Source of the DNA: Bacteroidales bacterium | Lineage (GTDB): Bacteria > Bacteroidota > Bacteroidia > Bacteroidales > UBA7960 | Assembly: GCA_003560165.1 (NCBI GenBank) | Contig: PWJC01000041.1 | Coordinates: forward strand, 1 to 44,126 | Direction: 5' to 3' | DNA length: 44,126 bases | Shown: positions 10,709 through 16,679 of the stretch, in pieces | Numbering within the stretch: the stretch's first letter is position 1 | Layout of the letters: the number at the start of each line of letters is the position of its first letter | The notes under the pieces: generated by a model | What the model was told of the DNA's origin: nothing | Seen by the model: only the letters and a program-made list of their open reading frames with translations | Database searches by the model: none | Translations under genes and position numbers: made by a program

Positions 10709-10740
10709 TTTGCCAATGCACCCGGCAGGCATTACCTTTG
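10709..10740 (+). promoter_or_regulatory. Bacteroidota-type promoter of yciH
   Basis: TTTG at 10709-10712 and TACCTTTG at 10733-10740 are separated by exactly 20 bases, a full match to the Bacteroidota -33/-7 consensus. The predicted start is near 10747, leaving a leader of about 34 bases before the ATG at 10781. Confidence 0.75.
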
Positions 10741-10780
10741 AACAACCGCAGAAAGCTGTGGGGTAAAACCAGGGCAACGC

Positions 10781-11125
10781 ATGGACAAAAACAAAAAAGA
10801 CAGTGGTCGCCGCATCATATACTCTACCGATCCCTCTTTCGGGCAGGAAAGGGAAGAGGAGATGCAGGAAACCCCACCGCCCGCCTCACAGCGGCTCAGG
10901 GCGGGAATCAGCAAAAAAGGCCGGGCAGGCAAAACAGTGACCGTGGTGACAGGCTTTTCAGGAAACCCCAGAGAGCTGGAGGCCCTCGGCAGGGAGCTCA
11001 GAAGTCACTGCGGCACAGGAGGATCGGTTAAGGAGGGTCAGATACTGCTGCAGGGCGATGTGCGGGATAAGGTGGTCAATGCGTTGCTCAAGGCAGGTTA
11101 CCAGGCAAAAAAAGCCGGGGGCTGA
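10781..11125 (+). CDS. yciH: YciH/SUI1 (eIF1-like) translation factor homologue
   Basis: Small SUI1-domain protein (114 aa). Bacterial YciH resembles eIF1 and is thought to affect fidelity of start-site selection on the 30S subunit; its role in Bacteroidota is not established. The SUI1 fold spans about residues 48-112, with the typical TVVTGFSGNPRELEALGREL and GTGGSVKEGQILLQGD stretches; the N-terminal 45 residues are charged and low in complexity. It is a single gene with its own strong promoter. Its last codons and stop lie inside the terminator hairpin of the convergent ferritin gene. Confidence 0.9.
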   Translation: MDKNKKDSGRRIIYSTDPSFGQEREEEMQETPPPASQRLRAGISKKGRAGKTVTVVTGFSGNPRELEALGRELRSHCGTGGSVKEGQILLQGDVRDKVVNALLKAGYQAKKAGG

Positions 11126-11133
11126 GCCCCGGC
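11107..11133 (-). terminator. Intrinsic terminator of the ferritin gene, embedded in the yciH 3' end
   Basis: GCCGGGG (11114-11120) pairs with CCCCGGC (11127-11133). Read on the minus strand the stem is followed by seven T residues (the A run at 11107-11113), the layout of a Rho-independent terminator about 35 bases past the ferritin stop. The yciH stop codon (11123-11125) sits in the loop. Confidence 0.8.
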
Positions 11134-11166
11134 CCTGATTCCTGAAAACCCCGACAGGACAACGGC

Positions 11167-11667
11167 CTATTCCCCTTCTCCTGTTTCGCGCATCGACAGG
11201 ATATCGCGGTCAAACAGGTAAAGGTTGTTGCTGCCCAGCAATGCGAGCTTGTCGATGACGCCCTGCACCGAAGCCTCCTCTTCCATTTGTTCGTCCACAA
11301 ACCATTGTATCCAGTTATGGGTGGCATAGTCTTTCTCATTCAGGCTAAGCGACACAATATCGTTGATGGCCGCAGTGACCATCTGTTCGTGCTCAAGCGA
11401 GGCATCAAACACTTCCCTGACTCCCGGAAAGTCTTTGGGCGGCTGGTCGATTTTCGGAACTTCGGCATGCCCGCCCCGTTCATTGATAAAAAGGATAAAC
11501 TTCATCATGTGTCCGCGTTCTTCATCCGACTGGGCATAGAACCAGGAAGCAATTCCGGCCATTCCCCGGGTTTCGGCCCATGAAGCCATCGACAGGTAGA
11601 GCTGGGATGCATAGGCCTCCTTCGACACCTGTTCATTCAGTATTTTCAACATTTTTTTTGAGAGCAT
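11167..11667 (-). CDS. ftnA: Ferritin (non-haem, ferroxidase type)
   Basis: Cytosolic iron-storage protein that oxidises Fe(II) and stores it as mineral in a 24-mer; in anaerobes it also limits oxidative damage. The ATG at 11667 gives 166 aa (MLSKKMLKILNEQ), the usual bacterial ferritin length. It is preceded by AAGGAAACT, a good ribosome binding site; an in-frame ATG 27 bases upstream would add nine atypical residues. Four-helix-bundle motifs are visible: EAYASQLYLSMASWAE, the metal-binding SDEERGHMMKF (ExxH), and LEHEQMVTAAIND. It stands alone, convergent with yciH and divergent from the Rrf2 gene, whose Fe-S cluster chemistry would make common iron/redox control sensible, though no shared operator is evident. 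Confidence 0.95.
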   Translation of the reverse strand: MLSKKMLKILNEQVSKEAYASQLYLSMASWAETRGMAGIASWFYAQSDEERGHMMKFILFINERGGHAEVPKIDQPPKDFPGVREVFDASLEHEQMVTAAINDIVSLSLNEKDYATHNWIQWFVDEQMEEEASVQGVIDKLALLGSNNLYLFDRDILSMRETGEGE

Positions 11668-11891
11668 AGTTTCCTTGTTTAAATGTGGTACCATGGCAGC
11701 AGCAAGTCTGCATTTACGAACAACATAACAAAGCCGGTGGCATATTTGTTTGTATGGCAGAAAAAAAAACAGCGGGCGGCCTTTGAAACCCCACCCCTGG
11801 CTAAGACCGGCAATGCTCCAAAAAAAACTTCACGCTTATCGTACTATCTATCAGACCATTAAAAACTATACAGGAAAAAAAACGCTTTTTA

Positions 11892-11924
11892 TTTGTTTTA
11901 TTAACTCCTTTTATAGTATATTTG
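11892..11924 (+). promoter_or_regulatory. Bacteroidota-type promoter of the rrf2 gene
   Basis: TTTG at 11892-11895 and TATATTTG at 11917-11924 are 21 bases apart, in a strongly AT-rich stretch. The predicted start is near 11931, about 35 bases before the TTG start codon at 11966. This promoter lies within the longer open frame that begins at 11750, which argues that the first 72 codons of that frame are not coding. Confidence 0.7.
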
Positions 11925-11965
11925 CGTATTCAAATACTGTTTTTCTTATTAATTGTATTTGCATT

Positions 11966-12361
11966 TTGAGTAAAATATTCCACATATCAGAGGCCGCCAG
12001 CATCGCCATTCACAGCATGGCTATGATATCCAGAAGCAATACCTTGCTCAATACCAAGCAGGTAGCCGAAAAGACGGGTTTTTCCAAAAACCATACGGCA
12101 AAGATATTGCAGCAATTGGCAAAAAACGGGTTCCTTCGATCGACACGGGGACCCCGGGGCGGATTTGTATTGGGCAAAAAAGCGGAGGAGATCAGCCTGA
12201 TGGACATATACCGGATTATCGAAGGACAACCCGAGGAAACCGTCTGCCGGATGGATTGCGGCAACTGCCCTGTTGACACCTGCATTTTCGGTGGGCTCGA
12301 TGCCAGATTCAGCGGCGAATTCAAACAATACATGACGGAAAAAAACCTGGCAATGCTTTGA
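11966..12361 (+). CDS. Rrf2-family Fe-S transcriptional regulator (NsrR/IscR-like)
   Basis: Predicted DNA-binding regulator that senses NO, redox state or Fe-S status. The TTG start at 11966 gives 131 aa with the hallmark N-terminus SKIFHISEAASIAIHSMAMI; the frame is open to 11750 but that part contains the promoter. The winged helix-turn-helix covers about 25-70 (LNTKQVAEKTGFSKNHTAKILQQL, then RGPRGGF wing). A cysteine cluster C94-x3-C98-x2-C101-x4-C106 is a likely cluster ligand set; the spacing differs from the C-x5-C-x5-C of NsrR/IscR. Downstream lie a repeat element and a ferredoxin-Hcp-Bfd operon, so control of nitrosative stress genes is the best inference. Family is certain; the start codon and signal are inferred. 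Confidence 0.88.
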   Translation: MSKIFHISEAASIAIHSMAMISRSNTLLNTKQVAEKTGFSKNHTAKILQQLAKNGFLRSTRGPRGGFVLGKKAEEISLMDIYRIIEGQPEETVCRMDCGNCPVDTCIFGGLDARFSGEFKQYMTEKNLAML

Positions 12362-12440
12362 GCAGGAAGACGGAAGACAGAGGACAGAAGACGGAAGGTA
12401 GTAAGTAGTAAGTAGCAGGTAGTAGGTAGGAAGAAGAAAG

Positions 12441-12616
12441 TTGAAAAGTTGAAAAGTTGAAGAGTTGAAGAGTTTAAGAGTTGAAGAGTTGAAGAGTTGA
12501 AGAGTTGAAGAGTTGAAGAGTTTAAGAGTTTAAGAGTTGAAGAGTTGAAGAGTTTAAGAGTTGAAGAGTTGAAGAGTTGAAGAGTTGAAGAGTTGAAGAG
12601 TTGAAGAGTTGAAGAG
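12441..12616 (+). repeat. 8-bp tandem array, 22 units (copy 1)
   Basis: Twenty-two consecutive 8-bp units: two TTGAAAAG at the start, the rest mainly TTGAAGAG with four TTTAAGAG variants, closing with a degenerate TTGAACGG. The matching array in copy 3 has nine perfect TTGAAAAG units, so length differs between copies. Confidence 0.95.
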
Positions 12617-12622
12617 TTGAAC

Positions 12623-12678
12623 GGTTTAATAGCTGAAAATTAAACTATTAAACTATTAAACCATTAAACTATTAAACC
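12623..12678 (+). other. AT-rich foldback of repeat copy 1
   Basis: GGTTTAATAG (12623-12632) is perfectly complementary to CTATTAAACC at 12653-12662 and again at 12669-12678. The partner arm is part of an 8-bp ATTAAACY array of five units (12639-12678). The equivalent stem in copy 2 has a different sequence but still pairs. Confidence 0.7.
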
Positions 12679-12705
12679 TGTTGGGATTTCCCCGGGTTCT
12701 AACTG

Positions 12706-12720
12706 TCGCATCGACTGCGA
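12706..12720 (+). other. Core hairpin of repeat copy 1
   Basis: TCGCA (12706-12710), five-base loop TCGAC, TGCGA (12716-12720). The same 5-bp stem with a 5-base loop of different sequence occurs in copies 2 and 3. It ends 72 bases before the ferredoxin start codon. Confidence 0.6.
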
Positions 12721-12729
12721 GAAAACGCG

Positions 12730-12748
12730 AAATGACCTTTCGTCATTT
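12730..12748. promoter_or_regulatory. Palindromic site upstream of the hcp operon, possible operator
   Basis: AAATGAC-CTTTC-GTCATTT is a perfect 7-bp inverted repeat with a 5-base spacer, 44 bases before the ferredoxin start. Its position suits an operator for the neighbouring Rrf2 protein or a Crp/Fnr-type regulator. It overlaps the end of the repeat element, and copy 2 has a similar but imperfect GACCTTTCGAC stretch, so it may simply belong to the element. Confidence 0.4.
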
Positions 12749-12792
12749 TGACTTTTTCACACATCATAACAAAATAACTAAGGAATAACTTC

Positions 12793-13725
12793 ATGAAACG
12801 GACTATAATAAAAATCGACGAAGACTTGTGCAATGGCTGCGGGCTGTGCATTGAGGGCTGCCACGAGGGCGCCCTGCAACTGATCGACGGGAAAGCCCGG
12901 ATGATCAGCGATCTGTATTGCGACGGCCTGGGGGCCTGCATCCCCGAATGCCCGGTATCGGCCATCACCCTCGAGGAACGCGAGGCCGAACCCTACAACG
13001 AGCAAAAGGTCATGGAGCGCATCGCCCCCAAAGGTGAGGCCACGGTGCTGGCCCACCTGAACCACCTCATCGATCACGATCAGCACGAATATGTCAGGCA
13101 GGGGATCCAGTACATCAAAGACCACGATCTGCCCATAGACCTTTCCAAATTAACCCCTCAAAAAACCGAAGTGAACATGAGCACCACAAAAGAACAGAAG
13201 CATACCGCGCAAGCTGCACAGCGCGGCGGACAGCCCGAAAGCCACCATCCCCTTGCAGGAGGCGGGGGCTGCCCGGGTTCACGGATGATGAACTTCGACC
13301 TTCCCAACGGTGGCGCAGCCGCCGCCCCCGCAGGCGAACAGCCTTCAGCCCTCAGGCAATGGCCGGTGCAGCTCCATCTGGTGAATCCCGAAGCGCCATA
13401 TTTCAGGGAAGCCGATGTGTTGCTGGCTGCCGATTGCGTGGCCTTTTCCATGGGCAACTTCCACAGCAGATTCCTAAAAGGCAAAGGGCTTGCCATTGCC
13501 TGCCCGAAGCTCGATGCGGGCAAGGAAGCCTATATCGAAAAGCTCACCGCCATGATCGACCACTCCAGGATCAACACCCTGACCGTAATGATCATGCAGG
13601 TGCCCTGCTGCTCGGGTCTGAAGCAAATCGCCGTCGCGGCGGCGCAGGCTGCCGGCCGCAAGGTACCCGTAAAGGCGATCACTGTTGGCCTGCAGGGAGA
13701 GATCATCAACGAAGAATGGATATAA
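12793..13725 (+). CDS. 4Fe-4S ferredoxin-domain protein of the hcp operon
   Basis: Probable electron carrier or redox partner for Hcp. The N-terminal ferredoxin domain has C13-x2-C16-x2-C19-x3-C23, then a second motif C43-x5-C49-x3-C53 (YCDGLGAC...CP) in which the usual second cysteine is Leu46; the second cluster may therefore be 3Fe-4S or use another ligand. A linker (about 120-200, Gly/Ala/Pro-rich, containing GGGGCPGS) leads to a C-terminal domain with more cysteines (LAADCVAF, LAIACPKLD, VPCCSGL) that could bind a further cluster. The arrangement (310 aa) is typical of hcp-linked ferredoxins in anaerobes. It starts the operon fd-hcp-bfd, 431 bases after rrf2. The biochemical partner is inferred from linkage. 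Confidence 0.88.
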   Translation: MKRTIIKIDEDLCNGCGLCIEGCHEGALQLIDGKARMISDLYCDGLGACIPECPVSAITLEEREAEPYNEQKVMERIAPKGEATVLAHLNHLIDHDQHEYVRQGIQYIKDHDLPIDLSKLTPQKTEVNMSTTKEQKHTAQAAQRGGQPESHHPLAGGGGCPGSRMMNFDLPNGGAAAAPAGEQPSALRQWPVQLHLVNPEAPYFREADVLLAADCVAFSMGNFHSRFLKGKGLAIACPKLDAGKEAYIEKLTAMIDHSRINTLTVMIMQVPCCSGLKQIAVAAAQAAGRKVPVKAITVGLQGEIINEEWI

Positions 13726-13818
13726 AAAGGGATAAGGAGCGAACCTGCCCGCAAAGGGCTCACGCAACAAACTCCCGGAAAAACAACAGTTATTCACAAA
13801 ACCTTAAACCAAAAGACC

Positions 13819-15489
13819 ATGAGTACGAACATGTTTTGCTATCAATGCCAGGAAGCCGCAAAAGGCTTCGGATGCACCCTGAAGGGTGTCTGCGGAAAGG
13901 AACCCGAAGTAGCGGGCATCCAGGACGTAATGATGTATTTTCTGAAAGGCCTGTCGGTGTATGCCAATATGGCCAGGGAACACAAGATCCCGACGCCTGC
14001 GGCCGACCGCTTTGTCCAGGAGGGCCTGTTCATGACCATCACCAACGGGAACTTCGACAAGTCGCGGTTCATCGACAAGCTGCGCGACGGTTTTGCCATG
14101 CGCATCGAACTGGAAAACAAGCTGGAGGAAGCCGGCATAACGATCGACAAGGACAAACTGCCCGAAGCTGCGCAGTGGAATGCCTATACCCCGGCCGAGT
14201 ACGAGAGAAAGGCCCTGCAGGTGGGCATACAGCAACTCAGCCCCAATGAAGACATTCGCTCGTTGAGGGAACTGATCACATACGGCATCAAGGGAATGGC
14301 CGCCTATGCAGAGCACGCGGGCAATCTTGGCCACATTGGCGACGAGATCAACGCCTTCATGCAAAAAGGACTGGCCGCCACCCTCGACGACAGCCTGACT
14401 GCCGGCGAACTCACCGCCATGGTGCTCGAATGCGGGAAATACGGGGTGGAAGTCATGGCCCTGCTGGACAAGGCCAACACCACCGCCTACGGCCACCCGG
14501 AAATCAGCAGCGTAAATATCGGGGTGCGCAACAACCCGGGCATCCTCATCAGCGGACACGATCTTCGCGACATGGAAGATCTGCTCGAACAGACCAGGGA
14601 CACAGGCGTGGACGTGTACACCCACAGCGAGATGCTGCCGGCAAATTATTACCCAGCCTTCAAGAAGTACGACCACTTTGTGGGCAACTACGGCAATTCG
14701 TGGTGGAAGCAACGCGAGGAATTCGAAAAATTCAACGGCCCGATACTCTTTACCACGAACTGCATTGTGCCGCCCCTGAAAAGCGCCGGTTATACCGGAC
14801 GCATTTATACCACCGGATCCTCGGGGCTGGAAGGCGCCGCCCATATTCCCGACCGCCCGGAAGCCGGACGCAAGGATTTCAGCAGCATCATTGAGCATGC
14901 CAAAAAATGCGCGCCACCGGTCGAAATAGAGTCGGGCAAGATCGTGGGCGGATTTGCCCACAACCAGGTCATGCAACTGGCCGACAAGGTGGTCGACGCC
15001 GTCAAATCGGGCGCCATCCGCAAATTCTTTGTCATGGCCGGATGCGACGGCCGCATGAAAGACCGTGAATACTATACCGATTTTGCCGAAGCCCTGCCCA
15101 AAGACACCGTCATCCTTACGGCCGGTTGTGCTAAGTACCGCTACAACAAGCTGCCACTGGGAGATATCGGAGGAATACCCCGTGTGCTTGACGCCGGTCA
15201 GTGCAACGACAGTTATTCGCTGGCCGTGATCGCCCTGAAACTGAAAGAAGTATTCGAACTCAACGACATTAACGAACTGCCCATTGCCTATAACATTGCA
15301 TGGTACGAGCAAAAAGCGGTGATTGTTTTGCTGGCCCTGCTTTCGCTCGGGGTGAAAAACATCCACCTGGGGCCCACACTCCCTGCCTTTTTATCGCCCA
15401 ATGTAGCCAATGTGCTGGTGGAAAACTTCGGGATCAGCGGCATCACCAAGGTCGACGAAGACATGAAGATTTTCCTCGGCGAAAACTAA
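13819..15489 (+). CDS. hcp: Hybrid cluster protein (Hcp), hydroxylamine/NO reductase
   Basis: Cytosolic Fe-S enzyme that detoxifies nitrosative compounds: hydroxylamine to ammonia in vitro, NO to N2O in enterobacteria. The N-terminal cysteines C7-x2-C10-x8-C19-x5-C25 follow the spacing of the anaerobe-type (class I) proteins, not the enterobacterial C-x2-C-x11-C-x6-C. Predicted hybrid-cluster ligands are all present: His247, Glu271, Cys315, Cys409, Cys437, Cys462 and Glu497, each exactly three residues beyond the Desulfovibrio vulgaris ligands. Length (556 aa) is normal. It follows the ferredoxin gene by 93 bases and is followed by a strong inverted repeat and a Bfd-like gene. Regulation by the upstream Rrf2 protein is likely but inferred. 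Confidence 0.97.
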   Translation: MSTNMFCYQCQEAAKGFGCTLKGVCGKEPEVAGIQDVMMYFLKGLSVYANMAREHKIPTPAADRFVQEGLFMTITNGNFDKSRFIDKLRDGFAMRIELENKLEEAGITIDKDKLPEAAQWNAYTPAEYERKALQVGIQQLSPNEDIRSLRELITYGIKGMAAYAEHAGNLGHIGDEINAFMQKGLAATLDDSLTAGELTAMVLECGKYGVEVMALLDKANTTAYGHPEISSVNIGVRNNPGILISGHDLRDMEDLLEQTRDTGVDVYTHSEMLPANYYPAFKKYDHFVGNYGNSWWKQREEFEKFNGPILFTTNCIVPPLKSAGYTGRIYTTGSSGLEGAAHIPDRPEAGRKDFSSIIEHAKKCAPPVEIESGKIVGGFAHNQVMQLADKVVDAVKSGAIRKFFVMAGCDGRMKDREYYTDFAEALPKDTVILTAGCAKYRYNKLPLGDIGGIPRVLDAGQCNDSYSLAVIALKLKEVFELNDINELPIAYNIAWYEQKAVIVLLALLSLGVKNIHLGPTLPAFLSPNVANVLVENFGISGITKVDEDMKIFLGEN

Positions 15490-15499
15490 ATTTGGGTAA

Positions 15500-15543
15500 T
15501 TTTGGAAGCTAGAAGGTCGAATTCTACCTTCTAGCTTCCAAAA
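15500..15543. other. 44-bp inverted repeat between hcp and the Bfd-like gene
   Basis: Left arm TTTTGGAAGCTAGAAGGT (15500-15517) is perfectly complementary to 15526-15543, 18 bp, with an 8-base centre that contains GAATTC. It begins ten bases after the hcp stop and ends 14 bases before the next ATG. No T run follows, so it is not a classical terminator; an mRNA stabiliser, attenuator or small mobile palindrome is possible. Confidence 0.75.
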
Positions 15544-15557
15544 AACAACACAACCAC

Positions 15558-15755
15558 ATGACGAACGAAACCGGCTCCATCATCTGCAATTGCAACGAAA
15601 TCCTCTACAGCGAAGTGGAAAAGGCCATCAGGGAGAAAAAACTGATGACCATTGAAGAAGTGGGCAACGAAACCACGGCGGGAACGGTATGCGGCGGCTG
15701 CGTAGATGAGATCTACCTGCTGCTCGAAAAGATCAACGGCAAGGTCGAACTCTGA
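15558..15755 (+). CDS. Bfd-like [2Fe-2S] ferredoxin-domain protein
   Basis: Small protein (65 aa) of the Bfd/BFD-like [2Fe-2S] family. Cysteines C10-x-C12 and C45-x2-C48, separated by 32 residues, are the family pattern (IICNCNE and TVCGGCVDEI). Bfd domains pass electrons to partner proteins such as bacterioferritin or nitrite reductase. Here the position directly after hcp suggests a role in electron supply to Hcp or in NO-stress redox chemistry; ferritin lies 4 kb away and is another possible partner. It converges on the next gene with nine bases between them. Confidence 0.88.
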   Translation: MTNETGSIICNCNEILYSEVEKAIREKKLMTIEEVGNETTAGTVCGGCVDEIYLLLEKINGKVEL

Positions 15756-15764
15756 GGCCTGCGC

Positions 15765-16184
15765 TTAGTCGAGCATTTCCCTGACCTCTCTGGAGATCTC
15801 ATTGGTTTTGGCCCTGACCTGTCCGAGGGTTACCGATACCTCCGATACCACCTCATTCCACTCGTCCATTTCGGCCGCCCTGACCCTTTCAAGCTCCGCA
15901 TCCAGGCGATCGCGCTGCTCCACCAGCCCGGCACGGGCTTCTTTCAGATTCTCTTCGGTTTCTCCGCTGGCCTCTTCGATCTGCTCGTCAAGATACCTGA
16001 TGCGGTCATTGATGTTGGTTTTGAATTTGGAGAGTTCCTGCTCCACATCGGCCTTTACCTCGGCAAGCCTTTCCTGCCTGGCCTGTTCCCTGGCTCCTTC
16101 GCCGCAGGAGAACAACACACCGCTCATCAGCACCATAGACGCTATCAGGGTCGTGACCGTCAGGCTTTTTTTAAACTGTTTCAT
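15765..16184 (-). CDS. Small coiled-coil lipoprotein, unknown function
   Basis: Predicted envelope lipoprotein of 139 aa. The signal peptide MKQFKKSLTVTTLIASMVLM is followed by a lipobox-like LFSC (Cys27). The mature part is almost entirely charged heptad-rich helix (Glu, Arg, Lys, regular Leu/Val), predicting a long coiled coil with little else. I recognise no specific family; length and design recall Lpp-like or Skp-like spacer proteins, but no catalytic motif is visible. Its start is 76 bases from the core hairpin of repeat copy 2, which lies upstream in the same orientation as in the other copies. Confidence 0.75.
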   Translation of the reverse strand: MKQFKKSLTVTTLIASMVLMSGVLFSCGEGAREQARQERLAEVKADVEQELSKFKTNINDRIRYLDEQIEEASGETEENLKEARAGLVEQRDRLDAELERVRAAEMDEWNEVVSEVSVTLGQVRAKTNEISREVREMLD

Positions 16185-16221
16185 TGTGGGATGGATTTGA
16201 ATGGGTTACTAATTATTATAA

Positions 16222-16403
16222 TTGGGTATTTTGAGATGTCGAAAGGTCGTTTTATCCTTCCCGCAGGCAGTGCAACAGTCAAAACATCCTGCAAACCCTG
16301 CGAAGTTAAAAAGCTTAAGAGCTTAAGGGTTTAATTATCAGCTCTTAACCTTTTCTGCTTTTCAACTTTTCAACATTTCAACTCATCACTCATCACTCAT
16401 CAC
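16222..16403 (-). repeat. Composite dispersed repeat element, copy 2 (diverged)
   Basis: This lies in the 495-base gap between two divergent lipoprotein genes. Read on the minus strand (toward the coiled-coil lipoprotein): three 7-bp GTGATGA units (the ACTCATC array 16381-16403), three TTGAAAWG-like 8-bp units, a foldback TTAAGAGC/GCTCTTAA (16348-16341 with 16322-16315), and a core with CTGTTGCA....CTGCGGGAA ending in ACGACCTTTCGAC. Module order equals copies 1 and 3, but the arrays are short and the sequence has diverged. From 16404 to 16640 I see no gene or clear signal. Confidence 0.75.
16261..16275 (-). other. Core hairpin of repeat copy 2
   Basis: On the minus strand TTGCA (16275-16271), loop CTGCC, TGCGG (16265-16261). 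As RNA all five pairs form, two of them as U-G wobbles, in place of the TCGCA/TGCGA of the other copies. Confidence 0.5.
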
Positions 16404-16640
16404 AATTCTGACTTCCGTCGTATGCCAACCCCCCGGACATGGCTCGTTGCATTAAGTGGGTTTGCCTGAGTGAATGATGCCACGAAAATAAGAAAAAATG
16501 CACAACTTATCCTAATCGGGAGGCGGGCAGGCATCCGGAGCAATGAACCCGATAAATTTCCTAAATTTACAAAAAATCACAAGCCCCCTGCGCCATGCCC
16601 TTGCTGTTGAAACGGCTTTCAATCTGTTTTCTGATCTGTG

Positions 16641-16659
16641 TGCCAGCTGCCGGCTGGCA
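16641..16659 (+). other. Hairpin in the leader of the unknown lipoprotein gene
   Basis: TGCCAGC (16641-16647), loop TGCCG, GCTGGCA (16653-16659), a perfect 7-bp stem ending 20 bases before the ATG at 16680. It could modulate translation or mark an upstream transcript end; no T run follows. Confidence 0.5.
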
Positions 16660-16679
16660 TTATTAAACAAATGATCCCT

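Larger units (their letters stand above)
12362..12750 (+). repeat. Composite dispersed repeat element, copy 1 (upstream of hcp operon)
   Basis: The whole 431-base gap between rrf2 and the ferredoxin gene is mostly this element. In order: four 7-bp GAAGACR-type units (12366-12393), four 7-bp GTAGTAR-type units (12398-12425), 22 8-bp units TTGAARAG/TTTAAGAG (12441-12616), a foldback GGTTTAATAG/CTATTAAACC with five ATTAAACY units (12623-12678), then a GC-richer core with a hairpin (12706-12720). From GTAGTAR to about 12730 it is nearly identical, apart from unit number, to the reverse complement of 43888-44126, and it is related to 16222-16403. No ORF or transposase is present. Confidence 0.9.

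Noticed and set aside
11750-11965. N-terminal extension of the Rrf2 protein from the ATG at 11750
   Set aside because: The family begins at SKIFHISEA; the extension is AT-rich and contains a consensus promoter.
12441-12616. CRISPR-like array
   Set aside because: Units are 8 bp and directly adjacent with no spacers, and no cas gene is in the window.
13804-15366. 520-codon antisense open frame over hcp
   Set aside because: The hcp frame carries all cluster ligands in register; the antisense frame has no recognisable motif.
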